From assembly GCF_913777995.1 (NCBI RefSeq), contig NZ_CAJYVE010000009.1:1-64000 (forward strand): a stretch of DNA of 64,000 nt. Reading direction: 5' to 3'. This stretch comes from an uncultured Pseudomonas sp. Lineage in GTDB: Bacteria > Pseudomonadota > Gammaproteobacteria > Pseudomonadales > Pseudomonadaceae. Under the pieces are notes generated by a model. It was not told the origin of the DNA and did no database searches. It saw only the letters and a program-made list of their open reading frames with translations. Position 1 is the stretch's first letter; every line of letters starts with the position of its first letter. Both the position numbers and the translations under genes were made by a program. Shown here one piece after another: positions 26,719 to 35,029 of this stretch.

Positions 26719-27619
26719 AGAACGCACCTCCCAGACAAAGGACCAGCAGCCACAGCCACACACCGCGCTGCACCAGTTGCCAGCCGGCCTCGATGGCTTG
26801 GGCATCGGCTGGCCGACCTTCGCCCAGCGCCGGGCGCTCGTGCAACTCGCCGTGATAGATCGCCGCACCACCGAGTTGCACCTGCAGGGACCCGGCACCG
26901 GCCGCCATCACCGGGCCGGCATTCGGGCTGTCCCAGGTCGGCCCCTGACTGCGCCAGCAGCGCAGCGCACCGCGGGTATGGCCCAGCACGGCGTAGGTCA
27001 GCACCACCAGCCGCGCCGGAATATAGTTGAGCAGGTCGTCGATCTTCGCCGCTGCCCAGCCGAAGCGTTCGAAACGTTCGTTGCGGTAGCCCCACATGGC
27101 ATCCAGGGTATTGCTCAGGCGATACAGCACCACGCCCGGAGCGCCGGCGACCACGAACCAGAACAGCGCAGCGAACACCGCATCGCTGCCGTTCTCCAGC
27201 ACCGACTCGGTGGCCGCCCGCGCCACGCCGTTGGCCTCCAGGTCGTCGGTCTTGCGGCTGACCAGGTAGCTGACCCGTCGCCGCGCTTCAGCGAGGTCGC
27301 CACCGCGCAGTGCAGCAGCCACCGGCATCACGTGCTCGCCAAGACTGCGCAGGCCCAGGGCACAGTACAGGGCAAGGATTTCCACCAGGGTGCCTAGATA
27401 AGGCAGCCAGCTCAGCAGGGTGACCAGTAGGGTCAGCGGCAACACCGCCAGCACCCAGGCCGTCACGCCGTGGCTGCGCCAGCCGCGCCCGCCGGCGTTG
27501 AAGCGTTGTTCGATACGCCCGGCATAATTGCCGAACGCAACCAGCGGATGCGAGCGTTTCGGTTCGCCGAGCAGCGCATCCAGCGCCACGCCCGCCACGC
27601 TCAACAACGCCACACTCAT
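26711..27619 (-). CDS. cbiB: Adenosylcobinamide-phosphate synthase
   Basis: A 302-aa membrane protein (called CobD in aerobic nomenclature) that attaches aminopropanol phosphate to the f-carboxylate of adenosylcobyric acid. Family features are D-A-L-L-G-E-P-x-R-x-H-P-L-V-A-F-G near the N-terminus, [10 protein letters not shown], and the segment [16 protein letters not shown]. Several hydrophobic helices are evident, including the last at about 284-300. ATG at 27619 overlaps the bluB stop as ATGA, with GGGGAG 7 nt upstream; a longer upstream start is less likely. Confidence 0.93.
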   Translation of the reverse strand: MSVALLSVAGVALDALLGEPKRSHPLVAFGNYAGRIEQRFNAGGRGWRSHGVTAWVLAVLPLTLLVTLLSWLPYLGTLVEILALYCALGLRSLGEHVMPVAAALRGGDLAEARRRVSYLVSRKTDDLEANGVARAATESVLENGSDAVFAALFWFVVAGAPGVVLYRLSNTLDAMWGYRNERFERFGWAAAKIDDLLNYIPARLVVLTYAVLGHTRGALRCWRSQGPTWDSPNAGPVMAAGAGSLQVQLGGAAIYHGELHERPALGEGRPADAQAIEAGWQLVQRGVWLWLLVLCLGGAFYA

Positions 27620-28266
27620 GGCTGCACTCCCCATTGGTTGTCATATACCAGTTGTTCCAGCGGGCGCGCCTGCGCCCAGCCTTCGAGCACCAGCATGGGC
27701 GCCGGGTAGAACCCCTGCACCGGCCCCAGGCAGAGAATCGCCAGGGGCCGCGCACCGTCGGGCATACCCAGCAGGTCGGCCAGCGCCTGCGGGTCGAACA
27801 GCGACACCCAGCCCATGCCCAGGCCTTCGGCACGGGCCGCCAGCCACAGGTTCTGGATGGCGCAGGACAGCGAAGCGATGTCCATTTCCGGCAGGGTACG
27901 GCGGCCGAACACATAGGCCTCGCGACCGTCCATCAAGGCCGCGACGATCACTTCGGCGCAATCGCTGATGCCCTCGACCTTGAGCTTCATGAACTCGTCG
28001 GAGCGCTCGCCCAGAGCTTCGGCGGTGCGTACCCGCTCGTCCTCCACCAGGGCCTGCAGGCGGCCACGCAATTGAGTGTCACGGATGCGGATGAACCGCC
28101 AGGGCTGCATCAGGCCGACGCTGGGCGCGTGATGCGCGGCCTCCAGCAAACGGGCCAGCACCTCGGGCGCCACGCTGCCGCCGCTGAAGTGGCGCATGTC
28201 ACGGCGCTCGGCAATGACGCGGTACACCGCGGCGCGTTCTTCGGCACTGAACGGCACGTCGCTCAT
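27616..28266 (-). CDS. bluB: 5,6-dimethylbenzimidazole synthase
   Basis: A 216-aa nitroreductase-fold enzyme that cannibalises reduced FMN with oxygen to make dimethylbenzimidazole, the lower ligand of B12. The FMN contacts are in R-R-D-M-R-H-F near residue 22, and [12 protein letters not shown] follows. The conserved aspartate lies in the mid-region, and [10 protein letters not shown] is BluB-like rather than generic nitroreductase. ATGA overlap with cobB. Its presence means this operon makes its own lower ligand aerobically. Confidence 0.93.
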   Translation of the reverse strand: MSDVPFSAEERAAVYRVIAERRDMRHFSGGSVAPEVLARLLEAAHHAPSVGLMQPWRFIRIRDTQLRGRLQALVEDERVRTAEALGERSDEFMKLKVEGISDCAEVIVAALMDGREAYVFGRRTLPEMDIASLSCAIQNLWLAARAEGLGMGWVSLFDPQALADLLGMPDGARPLAILCLGPVQGFYPAPMLVLEGWAQARPLEQLVYDNQWGVQP

Positions 28267-29576
28267 GGGCGCGCCTCGTCAGGGTGGAACAGCGCGGCCA
28301 CGGCCTGCGGATTGGACGGAAAGTAGAAATGCACGTAAGAGGCGGTGAGCCGCCCCACGCGGTACACCGCCTCGGCGCCGCGCCCGCCGTTGGGGCTGAC
28401 ACCGCGGGCGATGGGCTGCAACTCGGTGCTGGTCAGCGAATGGTGATAGGTGTGCCCGCGCAGCAGGCCTTCGGGCAGCTCCACGGCCTGCAGGGCCAGG
28501 GCAGCGAGACGTTTCTGCATCACCGCTTCGCCAGGCAGCAGGCCGACCAGCTCGGCGCGGGTGCCATCGACATCGGTCAGCGCATCGAGCAGGTACAGCA
28601 TGCCGCCGCACTCGGCCAGCAGCGGCTTGCCGGCGGCATGGTGAGCGGCGATGGCGCCACGCATCGCCCGGTTGTCCTGCAGCGCCAGGTGATGCAGCTC
28701 CGGGTAACCGCCGGGCAGGTAGAGGCTGTCGGCCTCTGGCAGCGCGCTGTCGTGGATCGGCGAAAAGAAACTCAGCTCGGCCCCCATGGCGCGCAGCAGG
28801 TCGAGGCTGGCGCCATACGTGAAGGCGAACGCCTCGTCACGCGCCACGGCAATGCGCACACCGGCCAGCAACGGCTCGGCGGCCTCGAGCGGCGGCGCGG
28901 CGAAGCTGACCGGCGGCGGCAGCGGCACCTCGCAAGTGCTGGCCAGCGCCTGCGCGGCGGCATCCAGACGCATGTCCAGGTCGTTCAGTTCACTGGCCTG
29001 AACCAGGCCCAGGTGGCGGCTGGGCAGTTCGATGCCGGTCTCGCGGGACAGTGCGCCATACCAGCGCAGCCCCTCGGTCAGGCTGTTTTCCAGCAATTGC
29101 GCGTGACGCACGGTGCCGACGCGGTTGGCCAGTACCCCGGCGAATGGCAGGTCCGGCTGGTAGCGCGCCAGGCCCAGGGCAAGGGCGCCGAAGGTCTGGG
29201 CCATCGCCGTGCCGTCGATCACGCCGAGCACCGGCACGCCGAAATGCCGCGCCAGATCGGCACTGGAGGGCGTGCCGTCGAACAACCCCATGACCCCTTC
29301 GATAAGAATCAGGTCCGCCTCTGCCGCCGCCTCCCACAACAGGCGGCGGCTCTCCCCGGCGCCGACCATCCACAGGTCGAGCTGGTACACCGGCGCGCCG
29401 CTGGCGCGTTCGAGAATCATCGGGTCGAGAAAGTCCGGGCCGCACTTGAACACTCGGACCTTGCGGCCCTGATTGCGGTGCAGGCGCGCCAGGGCGGCGG
29501 TGACGGTGGTCTTGCCCTGACCGGACGCCGGTGCGGCGATCAGGACCGCCGGGCACTGGCGAGAGGCATCACTCAC
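28263..29576 (-). CDS. cobB: Cobyrinate (hydrogenobyrinate) a,c-diamide synthase
   Basis: A 437-aa glutamine- and ATP-dependent amidotransferase acting on the a and c carboxylates of the corrin ring; in the aerobic pathway the substrate is hydrogenobyrinic acid. The N-terminal P-loop is A-P-A-S-G-Q-G-K-T-T, followed by F-K-C-G-P-D-F-L-D-P. The C-terminal glutaminase domain has its cysteine in L-A-E-C-G-G-M-L-Y. The start is GTG, overlapping the cobO stop as GTGA, consistent with coupled translation. No CobNST cobaltochelatase genes lie in the window. Confidence 0.93.
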   Translation of the reverse strand: MSDASRQCPAVLIAAPASGQGKTTVTAALARLHRNQGRKVRVFKCGPDFLDPMILERASGAPVYQLDLWMVGAGESRRLLWEAAAEADLILIEGVMGLFDGTPSSADLARHFGVPVLGVIDGTAMAQTFGALALGLARYQPDLPFAGVLANRVGTVRHAQLLENSLTEGLRWYGALSRETGIELPSRHLGLVQASELNDLDMRLDAAAQALASTCEVPLPPPVSFAAPPLEAAEPLLAGVRIAVARDEAFAFTYGASLDLLRAMGAELSFFSPIHDSALPEADSLYLPGGYPELHHLALQDNRAMRGAIAAHHAAGKPLLAECGGMLYLLDALTDVDGTRAELVGLLPGEAVMQKRLAALALQAVELPEGLLRGHTYHHSLTSTELQPIARGVSPNGGRGAEAVYRVGRLTASYVHFYFPSNPQAVAALFHPDEARP

Positions 29577-30184
29577 AGTTCGATACCCTTTTGCGCGCGG
29601 ATACCAGCCTGGAAGGCGTGCTTGACCATGCCGATCTCCGACACGGTGTCGGCGAGGTCGACCAGCTCAGGCTTGGCGCCGCGCCCGGTGACCACTACGT
29701 GCTGCATCGGCGGGCGGGCCTGCAGGTCAGCAAGCACCTGGTCGAGATCCAGGTAACCATGCTTGAGGGCGATGTTCAGTTCATCGAGGATCACCAGGTT
29801 GACGCCAGGGTCGGCGAGCATCTGCCGCGACACTTCCCAGGCGGCCTGGGCAGCGGCGATGTCACGCTGGCGGTCCTGGGTTTCCCAGGTAAAGCCCTCA
29901 CCCATGACGTGATAGCGCACCTGCTCGGGAAAGCGCCGGAAGAACAGCTCTTCGCCGGTGGCATTGCGGCCCTTGATGAACTGCACCACGCCGCACTGCA
30001 TGCCATGGCCCATGGCCCTGGCCAGCATGCCGAACGCCGAACTGCTCTTGCCCTTGCCGTTGCCGCTGAGCACCAGCAGCAGGCCGCACTCGTTGGGCGA
30101 GTTGGCAATGCGTTCGTCGATAATGGCTTTCTTGCGCTGCATGCGCGCCAGGTGGCGCTCGTCGCGCTCGGGGGATTCGTTCAT
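29573..30184 (-). CDS. cobO: Cob(I)yrinic acid a,c-diamide adenosyltransferase
   Basis: A 203-aa ATP:corrinoid adenosyltransferase of the CobA/CobO/BtuR family, which attaches the 5'-deoxyadenosyl upper ligand to Co(I) corrinoids. The atypical P-loop G-N-G-K-G-K-S-S-S-A near residue 41 is diagnostic, followed by V-V-Q-F-I-K-G and L-V-I-L-D-E-L-N. It is the first full-length gene of the cob operon, about 100 bp downstream of the riboswitch. Its ATG overlaps the stop of a 24-codon upstream frame (ATGA). Confidence 0.95.
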   Translation of the reverse strand: MNESPERDERHLARMQRKKAIIDERIANSPNECGLLLVLSGNGKGKSSSAFGMLARAMGHGMQCGVVQFIKGRNATGEELFFRRFPEQVRYHVMGEGFTWETQDRQRDIAAAQAAWEVSRQMLADPGVNLVILDELNIALKHGYLDLDQVLADLQARPPMQHVVVTGRGAKPELVDLADTVSEIGMVKHAFQAGIRAQKGIEL

Positions 30185-30255
30185 CTCAGCTCTCCGCTGG
30201 TCACACAGGCGAAAGCAGACGACAGGACGACAAGGCAGACGGCGGCCTTGCGCAT
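30181..30255 (-). CDS. Possible 24-aa leader peptide coupled to cobO
   Basis: An ATG at 30255 opens a 24-codon frame (starting MRKAAVCLVVLSSAFAC) whose TGA overlaps the cobO start as ATGA. The peptide looks like a short signal or lipoprotein sequence: Arg-Lys, a hydrophobic core, then A-F-A-C. It lies wholly between the riboswitch and cobO, so ribosomes loading here could carry translation into cobO. The Shine-Dalgarno (GGCGGGCG) is only fair, so translation is unproven. Confidence 0.35.
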   Translation of the reverse strand: MRKAAVCLVVLSSAFACVTSGELR

Positions 30256-30284
30256 AGCATCGCCCGCCGTGATGCCGTGAATAA

Positions 30285-30500
30285 GTGACAGGCCGGTCTC
30301 CGGGCTCATGAGCGAAGCACGGGGCTTCTTCGGGCTAGGCCCGACCATGCGCCTTCCCGACGTGCGTCAGTGGCATAAGGCATGGGGTTGGCTCATCTAC
30401 CGTTGCGGGGGCAGCGCCGGAATCGAAAAAAGTCTCTTCCCACCGGCTTCCCTGTTTCACCTTGCCAATCGATGATTGCAAGGCACCTGAAACGAACCGC
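30285..30500 (-). ncRNA. Cobalamin riboswitch
   Basis: The minus strand carries the conserved B12-riboswitch blocks in order: TTTCAGGTGCC, then GGTGAAACAGGGAAGCCGGTG, then GCTGCCCCCGCAACGGTA, GCCACTG, GTCGGGAAGGCG, and the B12 box AGCCCGGAGACCGGCC. The downstream end lies about 30 nt before the leader frame and about 100 nt before cobO. With adenosylcobalamin bound, expression of the whole cob operon should fall. No strong terminator follows, so control is more likely at ribosome access. Confidence 0.93.
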
Positions 30501-30610
30501 GAAGGGTAGAGTGTTGGGCTGGGAGCGTCAAACAGTATCGGATTGAACCTGGCCGCTCGCCCTGCCTCTATCAGTCATCCCCTCCGGCGCTGCCGAACCA
30601 GGAGTCCAGC

Positions 30611-31930
30611 ATGTCCAGATCCGCTCCACGCCTGATCCTCACTTTGCTGGTCGCGGGCGGCCTGGCAGCCTGTGGCGAAACCGCCCGCTTGCAGGTCGCC
30701 GACGGCACCGGCCCCAGCCCCCGGCTGCCGGAACCGAACAAGACCCTGATCCCCACCGTGAACATCGCTCCGGCGGTCGGCTGGCCGGCGGGGGCAAAAC
30801 CGCTCGCCGCACCCGGCACCCAAGTGGTGGCCTTCGCCAATGGCCTGGATCACCCGCGCTGGCTATACGTGCTGCCCAATGGCGATGTGCTGGTCGCCGA
30901 ATCCAACGCGCCGGCCAAGGCGTCGTCATCGGGCGGCCTGCGCGAGTGGATCGCCAGCAAGATCATGCAGCGTGCCGGCGCCGGCGTGCCGAGCGCCAAC
31001 CGCATTACCCTGTTGCGCGATGAAGACAACGACGGCGTGGCCGACACCCGCTCGGTCCTGCTGGAAAACCTGAACTCTCCGTTCGGCATGGCGCTGGTGG
31101 GCCATACCCTCTACGTGGCCGACACCGACCGGCTGATCAGCTTCCCCTACGAAAGCGGCCAGACTCGCATCAGCGCAGCGCCTACCCTGGTCACCGAACT
31201 ACCCGGCGGGCCGCTCAACCACCATTGGACCAAGAACGTCATCGCCAGCCCGGACGGCCGCAAGCTGTACGTGACGGTGGGCTCCAACAGCAACGTGGGT
31301 GAAAACGGCCTGGATCAGGAACAGGGCCGTGCAGCGATCTGGGAAGTGGACCGGGCCAGCGGCCAGAAGCGCCTGTTCGCTACCGGCCTGCGCAACCCCA
31401 ATGGCATGGATTGGGAGCCCCATACCGGCAAGCTGTGGACGGCCGTGAACGAGCGTGACGAGATCGGCAGCGACCTGGTGCCCGACTACGTGACTTCAGT
31501 GCAGGACGGCGGTTTCTATGGCTGGCCCTGGAGCTACTATGGCCAGCACGTGGACCAGCGAGTAACACCGCAGAACGCGGCACAGGTGGCCAAGGCCCTT
31601 GTACCCGACTACGCGGTCGGCCCGCACACCGCGTCGCTGGGCCTGACCTTCTCCAACGGCAAGAGCCTGGCCGCGCCCTTCGACCAAGGCCTGTTCGTCG
31701 GCCAGCATGGCTCATGGAATCGCAAGCCGCACAGCGGCTACAAGGTGGTGTTCATTCCGTTCAGGGATGGCAGACCCGCCGGCCAGCCACTGGATTTGCT
31801 GACCGGCTTTCTCGACGCAGAAGGCCAGGCCATGGGCCGCCCGGTTGGCGTAGTGCAGGACAAGCACGGCGGTGTGCTGGTGGCCGATGACGTGGGCAAT
31901 ACGATCTGGCGAGTGACATCGGCGCCTTAG
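30611..31930 (+). CDS. Sorbosone-dehydrogenase/PQQ-type beta-propeller lipoprotein
   Basis: A 439-aa secreted protein with a lipoprotein signal (L-A-A-C, cysteine near residue 21), so probably anchored in the envelope. The body matches the L-sorbosone dehydrogenase/soluble glucose dehydrogenase family, a six-bladed beta-propeller that in active members binds PQQ and calcium. Repeated blade motifs visible are [26 protein letters not shown] and [11 protein letters not shown]. The histidine-rich site H-H-W-T-K-N follows G-G-P-L-N. Substrate is unknown. It is divergent from the cob operon, with its promoter within the 110 bp upstream of the riboswitch start. Confidence 0.87.
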   Translation: MSRSAPRLILTLLVAGGLAACGETARLQVADGTGPSPRLPEPNKTLIPTVNIAPAVGWPAGAKPLAAPGTQVVAFANGLDHPRWLYVLPNGDVLVAESNAPAKASSSGGLREWIASKIMQRAGAGVPSANRITLLRDEDNDGVADTRSVLLENLNSPFGMALVGHTLYVADTDRLISFPYESGQTRISAAPTLVTELPGGPLNHHWTKNVIASPDGRKLYVTVGSNSNVGENGLDQEQGRAAIWEVDRASGQKRLFATGLRNPNGMDWEPHTGKLWTAVNERDEIGSDLVPDYVTSVQDGGFYGWPWSYYGQHVDQRVTPQNAAQVAKALVPDYAVGPHTASLGLTFSNGKSLAAPFDQGLFVGQHGSWNRKPHSGYKVVFIPFRDGRPAGQPLDLLTGFLDAEGQAMGRPVGVVQDKHGGVLVADDVGNTIWRVTSAP

Positions 31931-32020
31931 GTGATAGATGGCCCCGTACGGCCCTGAGCGGCTTCAGCCGCTTAGCTCCCAGCTTATGCCGCTACGACCG
32001 GAGCCGCACTGCTTGCGCGC

Positions 32021-32560
32021 TCAGCGAGCGTTCTGCGCCAGGCTCGAAGGCTGCAGCACGCGTTTGGCATTCAGGTACGCCTTCTGCCAGTAAGGCGAGC
32101 CGATGTTGTCCAGCTTCACCGTGCCACCGGTGGCGGGAGCATGCACGAAGCGCCCTTCGCCGACATAGATACCGGCATGGGACACCTGCGAGCCGCCCGA
32201 GGTGGCGAAGAATACCAGGTCACCGGTCTGCAGCTGTTCACGGCTGACGCTGGGGGCATTCATCACAATCATGTCGCGGGTCGAGCGCGGCAGGCTGATA
32301 CCGGCCATGTCGCGGTACACGTAGGCGATCAGGCCGCTGCAATCGAACCCGGAATCCGGGGTGTTGCCACCCCAGCGATAGGGCGTACCGACCAGGCCCA
32401 GGGCGCGGAACAGCACATCTTCAACGACAGGAGAAGACATGACCGCCGGGGCGATGATGACAGGGCGCTGCACGACCTTGGGCTGCGGTGGCGGCGCACT
32501 GGCGCACGCACCCAGTAAGGCCGCCAGGGAAATCACGGTTACACGCAAGGTCATCGACAT
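32021..32560 (-). CDS. NlpC/P60 peptidoglycan endopeptidase lipoprotein (copy 1)
   Basis: A 179-aa envelope enzyme with a lipoprotein signal (L-L-G-A-C) and a C-terminal NlpC/P60 cysteine-peptidase domain (about 55-170). It cleaves stem peptides or crosslinks in peptidoglycan. The catalytic cysteine is in G-F-D-C-S-G-L, the histidine in S-H-A-G-I-Y, and a polar third residue in H-A-P. AAGGGAG lies about 12 nt before the ATG at 32560; the GTG two codons upstream is better spaced and is an alternative. A paralogue lies immediately upstream, separated by a terminator. Confidence 0.9.
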   Translation of the reverse strand: MSMTLRVTVISLAALLGACASAPPPQPKVVQRPVIIAPAVMSSPVVEDVLFRALGLVGTPYRWGGNTPDSGFDCSGLIAYVYRDMAGISLPRSTRDMIVMNAPSVSREQLQTGDLVFFATSGGSQVSHAGIYVGEGRFVHAPATGGTVKLDNIGSPYWQKAYLNAKRVLQPSSLAQNAR

Positions 32561-32603
32561 CACCACAACAACTCCCTTCGGATGCGGCCTGTTGCCGAAA
32601 TTC

Positions 32604-32628
32604 AAAAAACCCGGTCAGGGACCGGGTT
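32604..32628 (-). terminator. Intrinsic terminator between the two NlpC/P60 genes
   Basis: Read on the minus strand, AACCCGGTC pairs with GACCGGGTT around a 3-nt loop, followed by a run of six T residues. It ends transcription of the upstream NlpC/P60 gene (stop at 32633). The downstream paralogue therefore needs its own promoter in the short space left, or relies on read-through. Confidence 0.85.
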
Positions 32629-32632
32629 CAGA

Positions 32633-33319
32633 TTACTTGTGACGCTTGATGTTAGCTGGCTTGACGCTGGTGGTGGTCATCGCAGTGGTCTGCGCGTCCC
32701 CCGTTGCCGGTACCAGCGCCAATGCGCGCTTGGCTTCGACGAAGGTCTTGCTCCAGTAGGAGTCGTCCAGGCTGTCGATTCTCACACCCCCGCTGCGGCG
32801 GCTGCTGGAGTGGATGAACTGGTCATCGCCCAGGTAGATGGCGGCGTGGCTGATGCGACCGCGGCCGGCGGTGCTGAAGAACAGCAGGTCGCCTGGCTTG
32901 AGGTCGCGGCGCGACACCTGGGGTGCGTCGATATTCATCATTTCGCGGCTGGAGCGCGGCAGATTCATGCCGGCCTCTTCGCGGAACAGATAGCCGATGA
33001 AGCCGCTGCAGTCGAAACCGGCGGTGGAATTACCGCCAAAGCGATAGCGGGTGCCTATCAGCGACTTGCCACGTTCGAGGATGCTGTCGGCCAGCAGCGG
33101 CAACTGATAGCTGGTGTCGTCGGAGAACTCGGCCAGTTCTTCTTCGCTTTCCAGGCTCTGCCGGGATTGCGCATGCAACGCCTGACGGGCGCTGGACTGG
33201 GCGGTAACGGAATTCTGGTACTGCTGGGGCTGCTGGGTCACCGATGACTGGGTGGAGCAACCGAACAGGAAAGTCACGAAAGCGAGTGGCACGAGGGGTG
33301 CGAAGCGAACAACCTGCAT
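32633..33319 (-). CDS. NlpC/P60 peptidoglycan endopeptidase lipoprotein (copy 2)
   Basis: A 228-aa paralogue of the neighbouring enzyme, with lipoprotein signal F-L-F-G-C. A serine/glutamine-rich linker follows (about 22-80), then an NlpC/P60 domain (about 85-200) with G-F-D-C-S-G-F, S-H-A-A-I-Y and H-S-S as the catalytic segments. The C-terminal tail is basic and Thr/Lys-rich (about 205-228), absent from copy 1. ATG at 33319 is preferred over a GTG two codons earlier; the Shine-Dalgarno is weak either way. The longer linker and basic tail suggest a different envelope location or partner from copy 1. Confidence 0.9.
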   Translation of the reverse strand: MQVVRFAPLVPLAFVTFLFGCSTQSSVTQQPQQYQNSVTAQSSARQALHAQSRQSLESEEELAEFSDDTSYQLPLLADSILERGKSLIGTRYRFGGNSTAGFDCSGFIGYLFREEAGMNLPRSSREMMNIDAPQVSRRDLKPGDLLFFSTAGRGRISHAAIYLGDDQFIHSSSRRSGGVRIDSLDDSYWSKTFVEAKRALALVPATGDAQTTAMTTTSVKPANIKRHK

Positions 33320-33395
33320 GGGCACGACCGTGGCTGGAAATGATGAGGAGCGCAGACTATGCCCACTATCATGGCAATTTGCAAATTCTATTGAA

Positions 33396-34172
33396 TTAAA
33401 TGTGACTTATCAGCTCGGGCATGACATGTGCCGCCCTGCCCTGCAGGAAAATATCCATCGACGCGCTGTGATCGGTGGCCTGAGGATTGATTTCCAAGGT
33501 AAAGCCGCCCGACACCCGGGTGCGCAGCATGGGCTCGTGGATGTAAGGAAAGCTCGCCGTGGTGCCAATGCTCAGCACCGCGTCGAAGCCCAGGGTCATC
33601 TGCCGCTCCAGGGTACGCAGTGCTTCGGCGGGGAGCATTTCCTGAAACAGCGTGACCGGCGGGCGCAGCACACCGCAGCACGCCTTGCACAACGGTGGTA
33701 ATGGACCGTCCAGATGCACGGCGAGTTCCGCCTCCTGGGCGTTGCATGCCTGGCAGTACAGGGGCCAGAACTGCCCATGGATCTCGATCAGCCGCTCGAC
33801 CGGGCTGCCCGCCGCGCGGTGGTAGCCGTCGACATTCTGCGTCAGCACCCAGCACTCGGGCTTGCGGCGCTGCAACTGGGCGATGGCGTAATGGGCGACG
33901 TTGGGCTCGCCAGCCAGGCAGGCCTTGCCCAACTGGGCGATGTATTTCCAGCACAGCGCCGGGTCACGGCGCAGCATCGGCCCGGACAGCGCCATCTCGA
34001 TAGGCAGGCCATCGTCGGTATGGCCGTTGTAGAGCCCCCCGACACCACGATAGGTCGGCAACCCGGAATCGGCCGACAACCCGGCCCCGGTGATCACCAG
34101 AATGCGCTGCGCATGACGCAGGGCGGCGGCCGCCTGGCGAATCAGTTGCGGGTCCGGCGTAGCGGCTACCAA
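33396..34172 (-). CDS. Sirtuin-family NAD-dependent protein deacylase
   Basis: A 258-aa Sir2-type enzyme that removes acyl groups from lysine using NAD. The Rossmann-fold motif G-A-G-L-S-A-D-S-G-L-P-T-Y-R-G is complete. T-Q-N-V-D-G-Y-H and the catalytic histidine in E-I-H-G follow, and two cysteine pairs (C-Q-A-C and C-K-A-C) form the zinc site. It overlaps the end of hda by 7 bp, so the two are cotranscribed. The name cobB is used for some sirtuins but conflicts with the cobalamin gene here. Substrates and acyl preference cannot be read. Confidence 0.92.
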   Translation of the reverse strand: MVAATPDPQLIRQAAAALRHAQRILVITGAGLSADSGLPTYRGVGGLYNGHTDDGLPIEMALSGPMLRRDPALCWKYIAQLGKACLAGEPNVAHYAIAQLQRRKPECWVLTQNVDGYHRAAGSPVERLIEIHGQFWPLYCQACNAQEAELAVHLDGPLPPLCKACCGVLRPPVTLFQEMLPAEALRTLERQMTLGFDAVLSIGTTASFPYIHEPMLRTRVSGGFTLEINPQATDHSASMDIFLQGRAAHVMPELISHI

Positions 34173-34870
34173 CCCAGGGTTTCCTTGAGGAAAGGAATGG
34201 TCAGCTTGCGCTTTTCTTGCAGCGAGGCCTGGTCAAGGCGTTCGAGCAGTTCGAACAGCGCGCTCATGCTGCGCGTGCCACGGGTCAGAATGAAGTGCCC
34301 GACTTCGTCGGTGAGGTGCAGGCCACGCCGTGAGGCACGCAGTTGCAGGGCACGCAGCTTGTCTTCATCGGACAGGCCACGCATCTGGAACACCAGCGCC
34401 ATGGTCAGCCGCGACTTGAGGTCTGGCAATTTGATGGGCAATTCGCGGGGCGACTTGGAGGCCGCGATCAACAGGCGTCGGCCACTGTCGCGCAAGCGAT
34501 TGAACAGGTGGAACAGCGCTTCTTCCCAGTCCGGCTTGCCGGCGATGGCCTGCAGGTCGTCCAGGCACACCAGCTCGTACTGCTCCAGATGGTCGAACAG
34601 CTCGACGCCCTGCTCCAGCAACTCGGCCAGCGGCAGGTAGACCGCCGGCTCGCCCAGCTGCTTGAAGCGCAGGCACGCCGCCTGCAACAGGTGGGTGCGT
34701 CCTACGCCGTCCTTGCCCCATAGATAGATGAGACTTTCGGTCCACCCCGCGTCCGCTTCGCACAGGCGCTCGACATAGCCGAGCGCCGCTGCATTGGCGC
34801 CCGGGTAGTAATTGATGAAGGTGGCGTCATCGCGCAGACGCACACTCAGGGGCAGCTGAACGGGTTTCAT
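34166..34870 (-). CDS. hda: DnaA regulatory inactivator Hda
   Basis: A 234-aa AAA+ protein homologous to DnaA domain III. With the sliding clamp it promotes ATP hydrolysis by DnaA after initiation, limiting re-firing. The N-terminal clamp-binding peptide is Q-L-P-L-S-V (5-10). The Walker A region reads G-K-D-G-V-G-R-T-H, with arginine at the usual lysine position as is common in Hda, and Walker B is L-V-C-L-D-D-L. The arginine-finger and sensor regions are present near R-L-T-M-A-L-V. The tail overlaps the sirtuin gene. The AI-2E-type permease lies upstream on the same strand. Confidence 0.93.
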   Translation of the reverse strand: MKPVQLPLSVRLRDDATFINYYPGANAAALGYVERLCEADAGWTESLIYLWGKDGVGRTHLLQAACLRFKQLGEPAVYLPLAELLEQGVELFDHLEQYELVCLDDLQAIAGKPDWEEALFHLFNRLRDSGRRLLIAASKSPRELPIKLPDLKSRLTMALVFQMRGLSDEDKLRALQLRASRRGLHLTDEVGHFILTRGTRSMSALFELLERLDQASLQEKRKLTIPFLKETLGW

Positions 34871-35029
34871 GCTGGCTGGGCGCTTCCCGGAAGCAAGCGG
34901 TGACCTCTGAACAAAGATAGCAAAGTCTATACCCGCTGGCCGGACCGCACAATGCGACGGACTTCAAGCAAAATCAAAGGCTTGCGAAATCGCCGCAACG
35001 ACAGTGTCGGCACGCGCCAGCATTCGGTT

